NCBI RefSeq assembly: GCF_040566545.1
Contig: NZ_JBEWZI010000017.1
Location: forward strand, 21,158-85,157
Origin: Uliginosibacterium flavum
GTDB taxonomy: Bacteria; Pseudomonadota; Gammaproteobacteria; Burkholderiales; Rhodocyclaceae
Direction of reading: 5' to 3'
DNA length: 64,000 nt
In this document: positions 16,405-27,012 of the stretch, one piece after another
Layout: every line of letters begins with the position of its first letter
How positions within the stretch are numbered: position 1 is the first letter of the stretch
Notes under the pieces: model-generated
What the model saw: only the letters and a program-made list of their open reading frames with translations
Told to the model about the DNA's origin: nothing
Databases searched by the model: none
Program-made: the position numbers and the translations under genes

Positions 16405-17919
16405 TTACACCAGCAAGCCCGCCAGCGGCGCCAATTCCGGCCAGCGCCGGACTTCATCGGCAATGCTGCGCGCCAGCCACTGCGCGCCCTTGAACTGGAA
16501 ATGGCTCAGATCCGGTTTGCTCAGCGTGCCAGTGCTCTGCGTGGCATACCAGGGATGTTCGGCCGGATCGACCGCCAGCCAGTAGTCCTGCCAGCCATCG
16601 AGATTCGTGTTGGCGAGCTGGATCGTCAGGGCTTCCAGGTCGATCAGCGGCACGGCATTGGCCTGCGCGGTGTTGCGCACGGTCTGCGCGTAATCGCCGA
16701 CGAAGGCGTAATCCGTCTGAGCGCCCTGTACGGTGCGGTGGGTCGGCCCCAACGGAAACGTCGGCCGGATGCGCGCCGTCATCGTCAGCAACACCGGGAT
16801 CACGCCCAGCGCCCGCGCCGCGGCAATGTAGCGCTCCAGCGAGTGACGGAAAGCCAGTTCCGGCCGGCCTGCGGGATACTGCGGATGGCCCACGGCATCA
16901 TCCGGATAAGTCGCCAGATGGGCGAGATCCGCCGCACCGCGCACCGGGCGCGCCGCGTCGGCACTCTGATCGTTATGGCCAAAGTTGATGAACAGGTAAT
17001 CGCCGGGCCGCATCAACGGCGCGAGCTGCGCCAGATAGGCCTGACGGAAGAAGCTGCGCGAACTGCGCCCGGCCTTGGCCGCGTTCACGACCTGCACTTC
17101 CGGTCGGAAAACCTCACCCAGCACCTGCCCCCAGCCGGTACGCGGAAAGCGCGCACGCTCGTAATTCGCCGCCGTCGAATCCCCCACGATGAAAAGCCGC
17201 GTCGTCGCCGGATCGCGCTGGCGAGCGCGCGCCCGACGCGCATGTTGCAGATCCAGCGGCTCCGGCGCGCTGTGCGCATCAACGCGGCCGATAAAACGGT
17301 AATCCGCATCGAACAGCAGGGTCGCGCCGGGCAGGCCAGTGTCATTGTGAAAGCCGCGGTTAAGCACCAGCAGATCCAGTGCCGCCGCAACCGGCCCACA
17401 CTGCACGCGCATCGGCACACTGACCGGATCGAAGTCGGCATCGCCAAGGCCGAGTTCAAGCAATGCCGGGCGGATCAGGGGCTGCAGATTCTCGCGGGCT
17501 TGGGCAATGGCCGCCAGCGTCACACCAGCACTGCTGCCCTGCTCGACCAGCCCCTGCGGCCCGCGAAAGCCCAAGCCCTGCGCCACGCCGGAGACGATCC
17601 AGTCGGTCAGGGCATTCACATGCGCCAGCGAACTCGCCCCGGCCTCCAGCGCCGGCACAAGCGCCGCCAGACTGCGCGCCCAGGGCGCACAGGCCGCATC
17701 GCCATCAGCGACGTTCGCCGAAAAAGCCGGCAGACAGGCTGAAATCAGCAGCGGTGCGCGCAGCGGCGGCAAATCCAGCGCATACACGCCCTGCGCATCG
17801 GCCTGCGTGGTCACGGATCGCCCCTCGACATCGACAATGCGCACGCTGGCATGGGCGCCGGCGCAGGAACTGGCGATCAGGCCGGACAGGCGATGCAACG
17901 GGGATTGGGCTTCGGACAT
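16405..17919 (-). CDS. SGNH/GDSL hydrolase, rhamnogalacturonan acetylesterase-like
   Basis: A 504-residue protein. The C-terminal half (about 250-500) is a GDSL hydrolase of the CE12 type: block I FIVGDSTAANY with the nucleophile Ser, block II NAAKAGRSSRSF, block III INFGHNDQS and block V KPDLSHFQFKG with the catalytic Asp and His. The first 250 residues contain a carboxypeptidase-like segment (VRIVDVEGRSVTTQADAQGVYALDLPP) and an uncharacterised domain ending near GATLLFDADYRFIG. No signal peptide is visible from ATG 17919. The two pectin methylesterases in the window suggest a pectin substrate. Confidence 0.82.
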   Translation of the reverse strand: MSEAQSPLHRLSGLIASSCAGAHASVRIVDVEGRSVTTQADAQGVYALDLPPLRAPLLISACLPAFSANVADGDAACAPWARSLAALVPALEAGASSLAHVNALTDWIVSGVAQGLGFRGPQGLVEQGSSAGVTLAAIAQARENLQPLIRPALLELGLGDADFDPVSVPMRVQCGPVAAALDLLVLNRGFHNDTGLPGATLLFDADYRFIGRVDAHSAPEPLDLQHARRARARQRDPATTRLFIVGDSTAANYERARFPRTGWGQVLGEVFRPEVQVVNAAKAGRSSRSFFRQAYLAQLAPLMRPGDYLFINFGHNDQSADAARPVRGAADLAHLATYPDDAVGHPQYPAGRPELAFRHSLERYIAAARALGVIPVLLTMTARIRPTFPLGPTHRTVQGAQTDYAFVGDYAQTVRNTAQANAVPLIDLEALTIQLANTNLDGWQDYWLAVDPAEHPWYATQSTGTLSKPDLSHFQFKGAQWLARSIADEVRRWPELAPLAGLLV

Positions 17920-18015
17920 GGCGGCGAGGATAAGCGCCCCAGGCCCCAAGTGACAATAGTCCACACCCCGCGCAGGGCTTCCTGCAAAGCTTTCACAGGT
18001 AGAATCGCGCCACCC

Positions 18016-20169
<2,154 letters not shown>

Positions 20170-20178
20170 CGTAGCGAA

Positions 20179-20206
20179 CCCCGGACAAGCGCAACGCGAT
20201 CCGGGG
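20179..20206. terminator. Hairpin after ygiQ
   Basis: CCCCGGA (20179-20185) / TCCGGGG (20200-20206) with loop CAAGCGCAACGCGA, followed by ATGTTTTCC, 10 bp after the ygiQ stop. A likely weak terminator. Confidence 0.5.
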
Positions 20207-20324
20207 ATGTTTTCCACGCCACTTCCGGCACCGGATTCCGCTGCGCGTCATGCCGAGAATGTCGAAAACCTCGCCGGCCATCCCTGAGTCAGCACAACCG
20301 GCCCGAGGGAAAACCCCTTCTTGA

Positions 20325-20338
20325 TGTTACCGGTTACA
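20325..20338. promoter_or_regulatory. LacI-type operator candidate upstream of pectin methylesterase
   Basis: TGTTACCGGTTACA is a near-palindrome centred on ACCGGT; a second GGACCGGTAGC lies at 20353-20363. LacI-family operators of this shape (TGTTACCGGTAACA) are well known. A TACCGGTT core also occurs upstream of the second pectin methylesterase (48177-48184). Whether one regulator binds both is inference. Confidence 0.4.
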
Positions 20339-20425
20339 AAGATACAATCATGGGACCGGTAGCAAACCGGAGACAGAGCCGCGATCAAGCGACCAACCAC
20401 CACATCTGAAGATCTGGAGACACTC

Positions 20426-21547
20426 ATGCACACCATCTTTACCCGCAGCAGCGTGTTCGCGGCCATCGCCGTCAGCGCCCTGCTCAGCCTGCCGGCCCTG
20501 GCCGTCAGCAGCACCACCGCCCGCCCGCAACTCACCAGCAGCCAGGCCGCCAGCTACACCCTCGCCAAATACATGTCCAACGGCGGAGGCTGGGATCCGT
20601 CCAGCGGCGTCGGCGCAATCAGCGGCTTCACAGCGAATTACAAGGTTGCTGCCGATGGCACGGCGACTTACAAAACCATTCAGGCGGCCATCACCGCCGC
20701 CGTCAAGGCCGGTGGCACGACACGCAAATACATCAGCGTGAAGGCTGGCAGCTACAAGGAAGTGGTCTGCGTGCCCGCCTCCGCCCCGCCAATCACCCTG
20801 TATGGGCTGGACGCCAGCGCCGGCAACACGGTCATCTACTACGGCAACTCCAACCTGACACCGAAATCCGCCGGTTCCGCCACCCACGCCTGTACCAGCA
20901 ACAGCTCGGCGACCACCGTCGGCACATCCAGCAGCGCCACCTTCAACGTCGCCGCCACAGATTTTCGCGCCCGCAACCTGACTTTCAAGAACAGCTACAC
21001 CGAAGGCAGCTACAGCGGCAGCAACCAGGCAGCCATTGCACTGTCGGTGCGTGGCGACAAAGCGATCTTTGAAAACGTGCAGGTCATCGGCAATCAGGAC
21101 ACGCTGTACATCGGCTCCTACAGCTACTCGACGACCAACCGCGCCTTCTTCAAGGCCAGCTTCATCCAGGGCGACACCGACTTCATCTTTGGTCACGGCA
21201 CGGCCGCGTTCTACGGCTGCACGATCCAGTACAACGCCACACGACTAGGCTCCAGTGCTGCGAGTTACATTTTCGCCCCCAGCACCCAGTCGTCGAACAG
21301 CTACGGCTTCCTGGTTGTCAGCAGCACGCTGAACTATGCCGGCGGCGCGCCGAACAACGTGGTCTACCTGGGCCGCAACTGGGCCGAATCCGGCGCCAAG
21401 GCCCAACTGGTCATCCGCGAAACCGCCATCGGCGCGCATGTACGCAAGACTGCTCCGTGGGGGCCTGGTACCAACGGCGCGGCCTACAGCAGCTCGACGG
21501 CCCGCTTCAGCGAGTACCTCAACACAGGCACCGGCAGCGGCAACTGA
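20426..21547 (+). CDS. Secreted pectin methylesterase (CE8)
   Basis: A 373-residue pectinesterase. A Sec signal peptide (MHTIFTRSSVFAAIAVSALLSLPALA) precedes a right-handed beta-helix. Catalytic motifs are intact: GNQDTLYIG (about 222), QGDTDFIFGHGTAAF with the acid Asp (about 252) and YLGRNW with the substrate Arg (about 315). It removes methyl esters from homogalacturonan outside the cytoplasm, preparing it for lyases, none of which are in this window. It ends SEYLNTGTGSGN, a normal C-terminus, and has its own terminator. Confidence 0.95.
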   Translation: MHTIFTRSSVFAAIAVSALLSLPALAVSSTTARPQLTSSQAASYTLAKYMSNGGGWDPSSGVGAISGFTANYKVAADGTATYKTIQAAITAAVKAGGTTRKYISVKAGSYKEVVCVPASAPPITLYGLDASAGNTVIYYGNSNLTPKSAGSATHACTSNSSATTVGTSSSATFNVAATDFRARNLTFKNSYTEGSYSGSNQAAIALSVRGDKAIFENVQVIGNQDTLYIGSYSYSTTNRAFFKASFIQGDTDFIFGHGTAAFYGCTIQYNATRLGSSAASYIFAPSTQSSNSYGFLVVSSTLNYAGGAPNNVVYLGRNWAESGAKAQLVIRETAIGAHVRKTAPWGPGTNGAAYSSSTARFSEYLNTGTGSGN

Positions 21548-21567
21548 TCGTTTGATGCACGAACCAG

Positions 21568-21602
21568 AAAGCCCGGCTGCGCAAGCAGTCGGGCTTTTTT
21601 AC
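21568..21602 (+). terminator. Intrinsic terminator of the first pectin methylesterase
   Basis: AAAGCCCGGCTGC / GCAGTCGGGCTTT with loop GCAA and a T-run, 21 bp after the stop codon. Confidence 0.93.
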
Positions 21603-21730
21603 ATGCTCTTGATCTCAATACAACCGAAACACAGAAATTTGCCAAATGTTGCGCCGCACTTTGCGGCGCTCCTGCGATGCAGCCGCTATCATTGCCCGCA
21701 AATATAAAATCAAGTTCGAGGAGCAAACCT

Positions 21731-23050
21731 GTGCTGCACCAAAAAATGCGCGACCTGATGGATCGCGCGCGTCCTTTCATTCCCTTCATCCTCTGGCAAC
21801 TGATCGTACTGGCCTGCTGTTACAGGGTCTGGGTGGTGTATGCCTACAACCCGATGGACCACATCTGGAGCGATCCGGAGCGTCACTGGGTGCAAGGCAT
21901 CGACGCCAAGCGCGACGATCCGCTAGCGATGATGGATCCGATCCTGTTCCAGCTGTATATCGGCATCTTCGCCAAGCTGACGCTTGGCATTCACAAGCTG
22001 ACGGCGTTCTATACCGCGGCCCTCTCACTGCTCACGCCCTGGCTCTGGTACAGATTCCTGCGCGAACTGCAGCCCTCGCGCAACCTCGCCTTGCTGGGCT
22101 GGGCGATCCTGGCCTGGTCGCCCTCGTGGACCGCGATTTATTCCTATTTCATGCAGGAAACCCTGATGCTGCCGCTGCTCGGCGCGGCACTCTGGGCCAC
22201 TTGGCGCTGCCGTCGCAAGGCTACCCTGCAAGCCTTTCTTGCTGCGGCCATTCTGTGGACCCTGGCCGGCCTGACCCGCTCGATCTGCCTGCCGCTGGGC
22301 CTGCTGGCCCTGGTCTGGCTGTGGATCGCACAGGGCGACAAAGTCCGCCGCGCAGCCACCTCACTGCTACTTCTGGCGCTGGTCTTTGGTCCGCTCACCG
22401 TTCGCAGTCTGGAACGCGCACATCTGGTCGCCCCGCACGGCATCGGCGGCCTGAATGCCTTGTACGCCCGCTCGGGCGGTTTCGAAATCAACATTGAATT
22501 CAAGCGCGAAGGCGCCGGCTGGGGGTTTGGCTTTGGCTCACCATCGGTCGGCACGGAGCCCTTCGCTCCGTATTCTGACTGGCGCACCAAACGCGAAGGC
22601 GTCGCCAAATTCAAGATCGACATGGACAAGGGCGCCGAAGATTGGGACGCCGAACAAGCCAAAATCAATCTCGACCTGCCGCGCTACCTGTGGCTCACCG
22701 GCGAAAACCTGGCCTTCCTGTTCTTCGCCGAATCCTGGCCAGACACGGATCGCAGCCGAAGCATCGGCGAAATCAATTACCGGCTGCGCTGGCTCTGGGC
22801 GCCACTGAGCCTGGCTGGCCTGGCACTGACCGTGGGCTTGTGGCGCCGCCAGCGCGAACGCCTGCTGCCCTCGCTCATCCTCGTGTGGTTCCTGCTGCAG
22901 GGGCTAGGCCTGGTTGCGGTGAATGAGGGGCGTTATCGCAAACCCTTCGAAGGCTTGCTGATCGCCCAGCTGATCCTGCTCGCCAGTACGCTGCGCAAGC
23001 CGCAGCAAGCCGCCGCTACTCCGACCGCCCCTCAAGGAGCTGGACAATGA
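21731..23050 (+). CDS. GT-C fold membrane glycosyltransferase (putative)
   Basis: A 439-residue multi-spanning protein with about ten hydrophobic helices. An early periplasmic loop contains DPERHWVQGIDAKRDDP, in the position where PMT/ArnT-like enzymes place their catalytic acidic residues. A large loop (about 255-330) precedes the last helices. It would transfer a sugar from a polyprenyl-phosphate donor in the periplasm. A GTG at 21731 with GAGGAG 7 nt upstream (21718-21723) is the best start; an ATG follows at 21746. Next come an undecaprenyl-phosphate sugar synthase and GtrA, making a Gtr-type cassette. Confidence 0.72.
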   Translation: MLHQKMRDLMDRARPFIPFILWQLIVLACCYRVWVVYAYNPMDHIWSDPERHWVQGIDAKRDDPLAMMDPILFQLYIGIFAKLTLGIHKLTAFYTAALSLLTPWLWYRFLRELQPSRNLALLGWAILAWSPSWTAIYSYFMQETLMLPLLGAALWATWRCRRKATLQAFLAAAILWTLAGLTRSICLPLGLLALVWLWIAQGDKVRRAATSLLLLALVFGPLTVRSLERAHLVAPHGIGGLNALYARSGGFEINIEFKREGAGWGFGFGSPSVGTEPFAPYSDWRTKREGVAKFKIDMDKGAEDWDAEQAKINLDLPRYLWLTGENLAFLFFAESWPDTDRSRSIGEINYRLRWLWAPLSLAGLALTVGLWRRQRERLLPSLILVWFLLQGLGLVAVNEGRYRKPFEGLLIAQLILLASTLRKPQQAAATPTAPQGAGQ

Positions 23051-24000
23051 ACACCCGCCGCCGCATTTCACTAGTCATCCCCTTCTACAACGAGGAACTC
23101 AACGTCGACAACACGCTTGCGGCGATTGCCCGCGTGGTCGACCCGCAACGCTACGACTGGGAGCTCGTCGCCATCAACGACGGCAGTCGCGACGCGACGC
23201 TGGCCAAACTGCAAGCCGCCTCGCCCAGCAATTTCGAATTGATCGTGGTTGACCTGTCGCGCAACTTCGGCAAGGAAGCCGCGCTCTCTGCAGGCCTGTC
23301 CCAAGCCAGCGGTGACGCCATCATTCCGCTGGATGCCGATCTGCAGGACCCGCCCGAAATGATCGCGGCAATGCTCGAAAAGTGGGAGCAAGGCTTCGAG
23401 GTCGTACTCGCCCGTCGCGCGGATCGCAGCAGTGACGGCTTCCTCAAGCGTCAGTCCGCCGCCGGTTTTTATCGCGTGATGAACCGCCTGTCCGAAGTCA
23501 AGATTCCAGACAACGTGGGTGACTTCCGTCTAATGGATCGCTGCGTCGTCGAGGTCGTTTCCAGCCTGCCGGAAAATCGGCGTTTCATGAAAGGCCTGTT
23601 TGCCTGGGCGGGTTTCCGCACCACCAGCATCGACTACGCCCGCCCCGAACGCGAGTTCGGAGAAACCAAATTCTCCGGCTGGAAACTGTGGAATCTGGCC
23701 GTTGAAGGGATTACATCCTTCTCCATCGCGCCACTGAAAATCTGGACCTACATCGGCGTCTTTGTCGCCCTGATGTCCTTTGGCTACGGCAGTTTCATCA
23801 TCCTGCGCACTGCCATCCAGGGCGTCGATGTGCCGGGCTATGCCTCGCTGCTGACCGTCGTGCTGTTCATGTCCGGCCTGCAGCTGATCGGCCTTGGCGT
23901 CATCGGCGAGTATCTGGGACGGGTCTATCTGGAAAGCAAGCGTCGCCCGCCCTTCGTGATCCGTTCGGTGCAACAACGCGGAGGCAAGGCCGCAGAATGA
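23047..24000 (+). CDS. Polyprenyl-phosphate glycosyltransferase (GtrB/ArnC-like GT2)
   Basis: A 317-residue GT2 enzyme with two C-terminal membrane helices (about 232-258 and 268-292). The catalytic domain shows ISLVIPFYNEELNVDNTL, INDGSRD, LSRNFGKEAALSAGL and the metal-binding PLDADLQDPPEMI. The family transfers a sugar from a nucleotide donor to undecaprenyl phosphate on the cytoplasmic face. AAGGAG precedes the ATG, which overlaps the upstream stop by 4 bp; its own stop overlaps gtrA the same way. Confidence 0.9.
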   Translation: MNTRRRISLVIPFYNEELNVDNTLAAIARVVDPQRYDWELVAINDGSRDATLAKLQAASPSNFELIVVDLSRNFGKEAALSAGLSQASGDAIIPLDADLQDPPEMIAAMLEKWEQGFEVVLARRADRSSDGFLKRQSAAGFYRVMNRLSEVKIPDNVGDFRLMDRCVVEVVSSLPENRRFMKGLFAWAGFRTTSIDYARPEREFGETKFSGWKLWNLAVEGITSFSIAPLKIWTYIGVFVALMSFGYGSFIILRTAIQGVDVPGYASLLTVVLFMSGLQLIGLGVIGEYLGRVYLESKRRPPFVIRSVQQRGGKAAE

Positions 24001-24380
24001 TGCAGAAGGAGTTCGGCCGCTTCGTGCGCTTCTGCCTGGTCGGCGTCGCCAATACCGGCGTACACATGCTTATCGTGGTAAGCCTTGCCGAACTCCTGCA
24101 CTGGCCGCCGGACTGGGCAAATGTCACAGCCTTTGTCTGTGCCAATCTGTTCTCGTATGCAGTTAACAGCCGCTGGACCTTTGCGGTGATGAAGGGCGAC
24201 GCCTCACGTTATCCGCGCTTCCTCGCCGTTTCACTGGTGGGTCTGTGCTTGTCCTGGGCCTGCGTAAAACTGGCCATACACCTGAACCTCCACTACCTGA
24301 TCGGCGTCGCCGGCTCGGTCGTGCTGGTCGCGGTCAGCGGCTATGTGCTGAACCGCTTGTTCGTGTTTCGCCACCCGTAA
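23997..24380 (+). CDS. GtrA family flippase
   Basis: A 127-residue four-helix protein: FGRFVRFCLVGVANTGVHMLIV, NVTAFVCANLFSYAVNSRWTF, RFLAVSLVGLCLSWACVKL and VVLVAVSGYVLNRLFVFRHP. The NSRWTF and NRLFVF repeats are the hallmark of GtrA. It is thought to flip undecaprenyl-phosphate-linked sugar across the inner membrane. It is the third gene of the cassette, giving synthase, flippase and transferase together. Confidence 0.92.
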   Translation: MMQKEFGRFVRFCLVGVANTGVHMLIVVSLAELLHWPPDWANVTAFVCANLFSYAVNSRWTFAVMKGDASRYPRFLAVSLVGLCLSWACVKLAIHLNLHYLIGVAGSVVLVAVSGYVLNRLFVFRHP

Positions 24381-24425
24381 GCCCTGAAAACCTCATCCAG
24401 CAAGGTTCTTCAGGCAGGCTATGCC
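24381..24425. repeat. Dispersed palindromic repeat, short copy
   Basis: GCCCTGAAAACCTCATCCAG then CAAGGTTCTTCAGGCAGGC, right after the gtrA stop and before the convergent ALG10-like gene. Confidence 0.65.
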
Positions 24426-24501
24426 GGAAGCCAATACTGGCGCGGTTCTCCGGCACAGAGGCCGCAAACGGCCCGCCCGAAGGACCCGGGCAGGCACCTG
24501 C

Positions 24502-25893
24502 TCAGATAAAAAAGACCATGATCACGGTCCCGAACAACAAACCAGCGGACAGCAGGATGCTGAGCACGAGCTGTGCGTTTTCCCAGGTTTCATCGAGTTC
24601 CGGCCGACAGATCTGCAGCAGCAACAAGCCCGGCAGGTAATAACGAGGTTCGATCAAGGGATGCATGGCCGCGGCCAGCACAGCCACCGCATACAGCCAG
24701 TAGAAGCGCGGCTGCGCCAGACGGGTCACGCACAGGGTCAGCGCCATCCAGGCAACCCCCAGATAAGCCAACGCCCGCACGGACAGGAACTTGGTCGGCC
24801 AGTACAGCAACTCGTTGTGCAGCCAGAAACGCATGCCTTCGCCGTTGTAGCCATGGGTGTTGGAGTAGCTCCCCATGTAAATGAGGAAGCCCAGAATCAG
24901 ACAAGCCACAACCGCCGGCTTGCGCAGCAGGGTGAGGATGCGCGGCACCGCCTCAAGGTTCATGGGCAGGAACATCAGCCAGCCACAGAACAGGAACACA
25001 TAGATATTGGTGACCGTGAAACCGCTCTGATGCTGCGAACGATCCCCGACCGCCACACCCTTGTTCCAGAAGACAAAACCGACAAACAGCAGCATCACAG
25101 CAAGCAAGGGCAAACCCCGAACGCAGGCATTGGCAATAATCTTGCGCCACTCCAGTTGCCGCAGATTCATTGAGCTGCCATCGAATGCCACCAGCAGCCA
25201 AGCCAACCCGACCCAGATCACCGCATCTTGGCGCAACAGGACAGCCACCAGCCCGGTCAGCCCCGCCAGCAGGAAACGGCGATTCATCGCACACAGACAG
25301 GTCGCGATGATCGCCGTTGTCGTCCACACATCCGTATAGATCAGGAAAAAAAACGGAAACAGGATTGGAAAATAGAACAACTGCACGGCTCTGCGCCCTG
25401 CGGCGAGCGGCGCGTGCAGTTTCACCATGCGGAATGCCAACCAGGGCATGGCCAGCCCCACCAGCAAAGTCACCAGCCTGTGCAGGCTATCGCTGTAGTA
25501 ACCCAGCAGCTTGGCAACCAAAGCCAGAACTGCGTGATAACTGGGAATCATCGTGGTGCTGCCCAGGATCGTGAAATTATTGGTGAAAAAATTCCAGATC
25601 TGGGGACCGTGAAAACCCTCGTCATTAATGAGACCTGGGTGAGTGGACACCAGCGCAAAGCCAAACACGGCACCGAGCAGCACGCAAACTCCGCTTAGCC
25701 ATCCGCTCCATGCGGAGCTGCCACTTGAGCCTGCGGCCGCAAGAGGCTCGCATGCAGACAGCGACAGCGCTGATGCCACAGTCTCGTCCGGCGCCAATAC
25801 AACTTCGGGTTCTTCAGGTATTTCAGACTCCACGACGAGCGGCAGTTGCTCCCCCGCTTCGCCCACACTCGCCTCCTGGTCCAGCTGTTCCAT
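24502..25893 (-). CDS. ALG10/DIE2-like membrane glucosyltransferase
   Basis: A 463-residue polytopic protein with an acidic, Ser/Ala-rich cytoplasmic N-terminus (about 1-55). The first periplasmic loop reads LINDEGFHGPQIWNFF, matching the conserved DEXFH-PQ region of the DIE2/ALG10 family. Later VLLRQDAVIWVGLAWLL corresponds to the ALG10 RQTNIIW segment, and AMHPLIEPRYYLPGLLLL to the C-terminal RYY motif. Eukaryotic ALG10 adds the last glucose to the dolichol-linked N-glycan precursor; bacterial members are uncharacterised. ATG 25893 follows AAAGGA. The open frame upstream is read-through of non-coding DNA. Confidence 0.65.
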   Translation of the reverse strand: MEQLDQEASVGEAGEQLPLVVESEIPEEPEVVLAPDETVASALSLSACEPLAAAGSSGSSAWSGWLSGVCVLLGAVFGFALVSTHPGLINDEGFHGPQIWNFFTNNFTILGSTTMIPSYHAVLALVAKLLGYYSDSLHRLVTLLVGLAMPWLAFRMVKLHAPLAAGRRAVQLFYFPILFPFFFLIYTDVWTTTAIIATCLCAMNRRFLLAGLTGLVAVLLRQDAVIWVGLAWLLVAFDGSSMNLRQLEWRKIIANACVRGLPLLAVMLLFVGFVFWNKGVAVGDRSQHQSGFTVTNIYVFLFCGWLMFLPMNLEAVPRILTLLRKPAVVACLILGFLIYMGSYSNTHGYNGEGMRFWLHNELLYWPTKFLSVRALAYLGVAWMALTLCVTRLAQPRFYWLYAVAVLAAAMHPLIEPRYYLPGLLLLQICRPELDETWENAQLVLSILLSAGLLFGTVIMVFFI

Positions 25894-26034
25894 GTCCCAT
25901 CCTTTGTTATTGTTGATGCCTCGGCCTTTCCGGCCAAGCCATGGATAATACTGGGAAAGATCACGCGGCAAACGTATTGGATCATTGACGCTCAACAATG
26001 CTGCTTTACACCCCCGCAAGCCCTGCAGCCAGCC

Positions 26035-26715
26035 ATGGAAATCCACATGAACTTCACTTACCTCCTGCGCCGTCCCGCCACCCCGCCCAGCCACCGCCCG
26101 CCCCTGCTCGTATTGCTGCACGGCAAGGGAGCGAACGAGGAGGATCTGTTCGGGCTGGCGCAGTATTTTGATCCGCGCTTCATGGTGATCAGCCTGCGTG
26201 CACCGCATGAAATGGCATCCGGTTATTACCGCTGGTATGAACGCACGGAAACACTGCAGGGCTCGGTCTTCGATGCCGCAGAAATCGAAACCAGCCGCCT
26301 GTGGTTGATCCAGAGCATCAATGACGCGGTGATGGGCCTGGGTGCCGATCCACAGCAGGTGCATGTGCTGGGCTTCAGTCAGGGTGGCGCGATGGCCCTG
26401 ACCCTCGCCCTGACGGCCCCGCGCCATCTGCGCTCGGTCGTGAGCATTGCCGGCCGCCTGCTCGCAGCCAGTGCGCCGTATGCGGCTACAGCCGAAGCGA
26501 TAAGTCACCTGACCCTGCTGATCCAGCACGGCACCCAGGACGACATGGTGCCGCACGCCGAATCCGTGGCGGCCTGCGCCTTGTTTGCCGAGTTGGGCGT
26601 CAAGCTGGGTTTCAAGGAATACACCACCGGCCACACGATCAGCCCGGCAATGCTCAAGGACGCGCTGGATTTCCTGCGCGTGCGGCTGGATGCGTCGCTG
26701 GACGGGCCAGCCTGA
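26035..26715 (+). CDS. Alpha/beta hydrolase, phospholipase/carboxylesterase family
   Basis: A 226-residue serine hydrolase of the YpfH type. The oxyanion region is PPLLVLLHGKGANEEDLFGLA, the nucleophile elbow GFSQGGAMALTLAL (about residue 119), the acid HGTQDDMVPH and the base TTGHTISPAML. No signal peptide, so cytoplasmic. Start ATG 26035; a second ATG at 26047 (MNFTYLL) is equally possible because neither has a good ribosome binding site. Confidence 0.87.
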   Translation: MEIHMNFTYLLRRPATPPSHRPPLLVLLHGKGANEEDLFGLAQYFDPRFMVISLRAPHEMASGYYRWYERTETLQGSVFDAAEIETSRLWLIQSINDAVMGLGADPQQVHVLGFSQGGAMALTLALTAPRHLRSVVSIAGRLLAASAPYAATAEAISHLTLLIQHGTQDDMVPHAESVAACALFAELGVKLGFKEYTTGHTISPAMLKDALDFLRVRLDASLDGPA

Positions 26716-26818
26716 GCAAGCTGCCTGCAGAGCCACGCCGGTATTGGCCCTACAGAATACTTACCTGAAGACACCCTCCCGGAGAGGCTCTTAAGGCACA
26801 CCCACTTCAGAGCCCGTT

Positions 26819-26888
26819 GTAGGAGCTAACGAAGCTGGCGATTTGAGCCCCAATTTGCGTCCGAATCGCCAGCTTCGCTAGCTCCTAC
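26819..26888. repeat. Long inverted repeat (25-bp arms)
   Basis: GTAGGAGCTAACGAAGCTGG continuing CGATT (26819-26843) pairs with the arm at 26864-26888 with a single A/G mismatch, around a 20-nt loop. The TGTAGGAGC... / ...GCTCCTAC end is typical of REP-like elements in many gamma- and betaproteobacteria. Confidence 0.85.
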
Positions 26889-26976
26889 GTCACCCTCGCG
26901 CAGAGCCTCGCCGGTATTGCCTCACCGCGATGCCTGCCCGAAAACCGAGTACCCGCGCGGCTCTACAAGCACGCCC

Positions 26977-27011
26977 CACTCAGCACTCAACCCTCAGAAC
27001 TCAGCACTTTT
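26977..27011. repeat. Heptanucleotide array (CACTCAG-type, 5 units)
   Basis: CACTCAG CACTCAA CCCTCAG AACTCAG CACTTTT, in 7-bp register, ending 1 bp before the stop codon of the minus-strand HDAC-like gene. It parallels the arrays at 16340-16400 and 43108-43184. Confidence 0.8.
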
Positions 27012-27012
27012 T

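Larger units (their letters stand above)
26716..27012. repeat. Intergenic repeat cluster
   Basis: About 297 bp without genes. It holds two copies of the dispersed palindromic family (26716-26815 and 26889-26975, GCCTGCAGAGCC ... GGCTCTTAAGGC and GCCTGCCCGAAAACC ... GGCTCTACAAGC), the long hairpin at 26819-26888 and a heptamer array at 26977-27011. Confidence 0.75.

Noticed and set aside
14639..16585. 648-codon plus-strand ORF
   Set aside because: Antisense to nnr and part of the acetylesterase, passing through repeat DNA; no ribosome binding site or family match.
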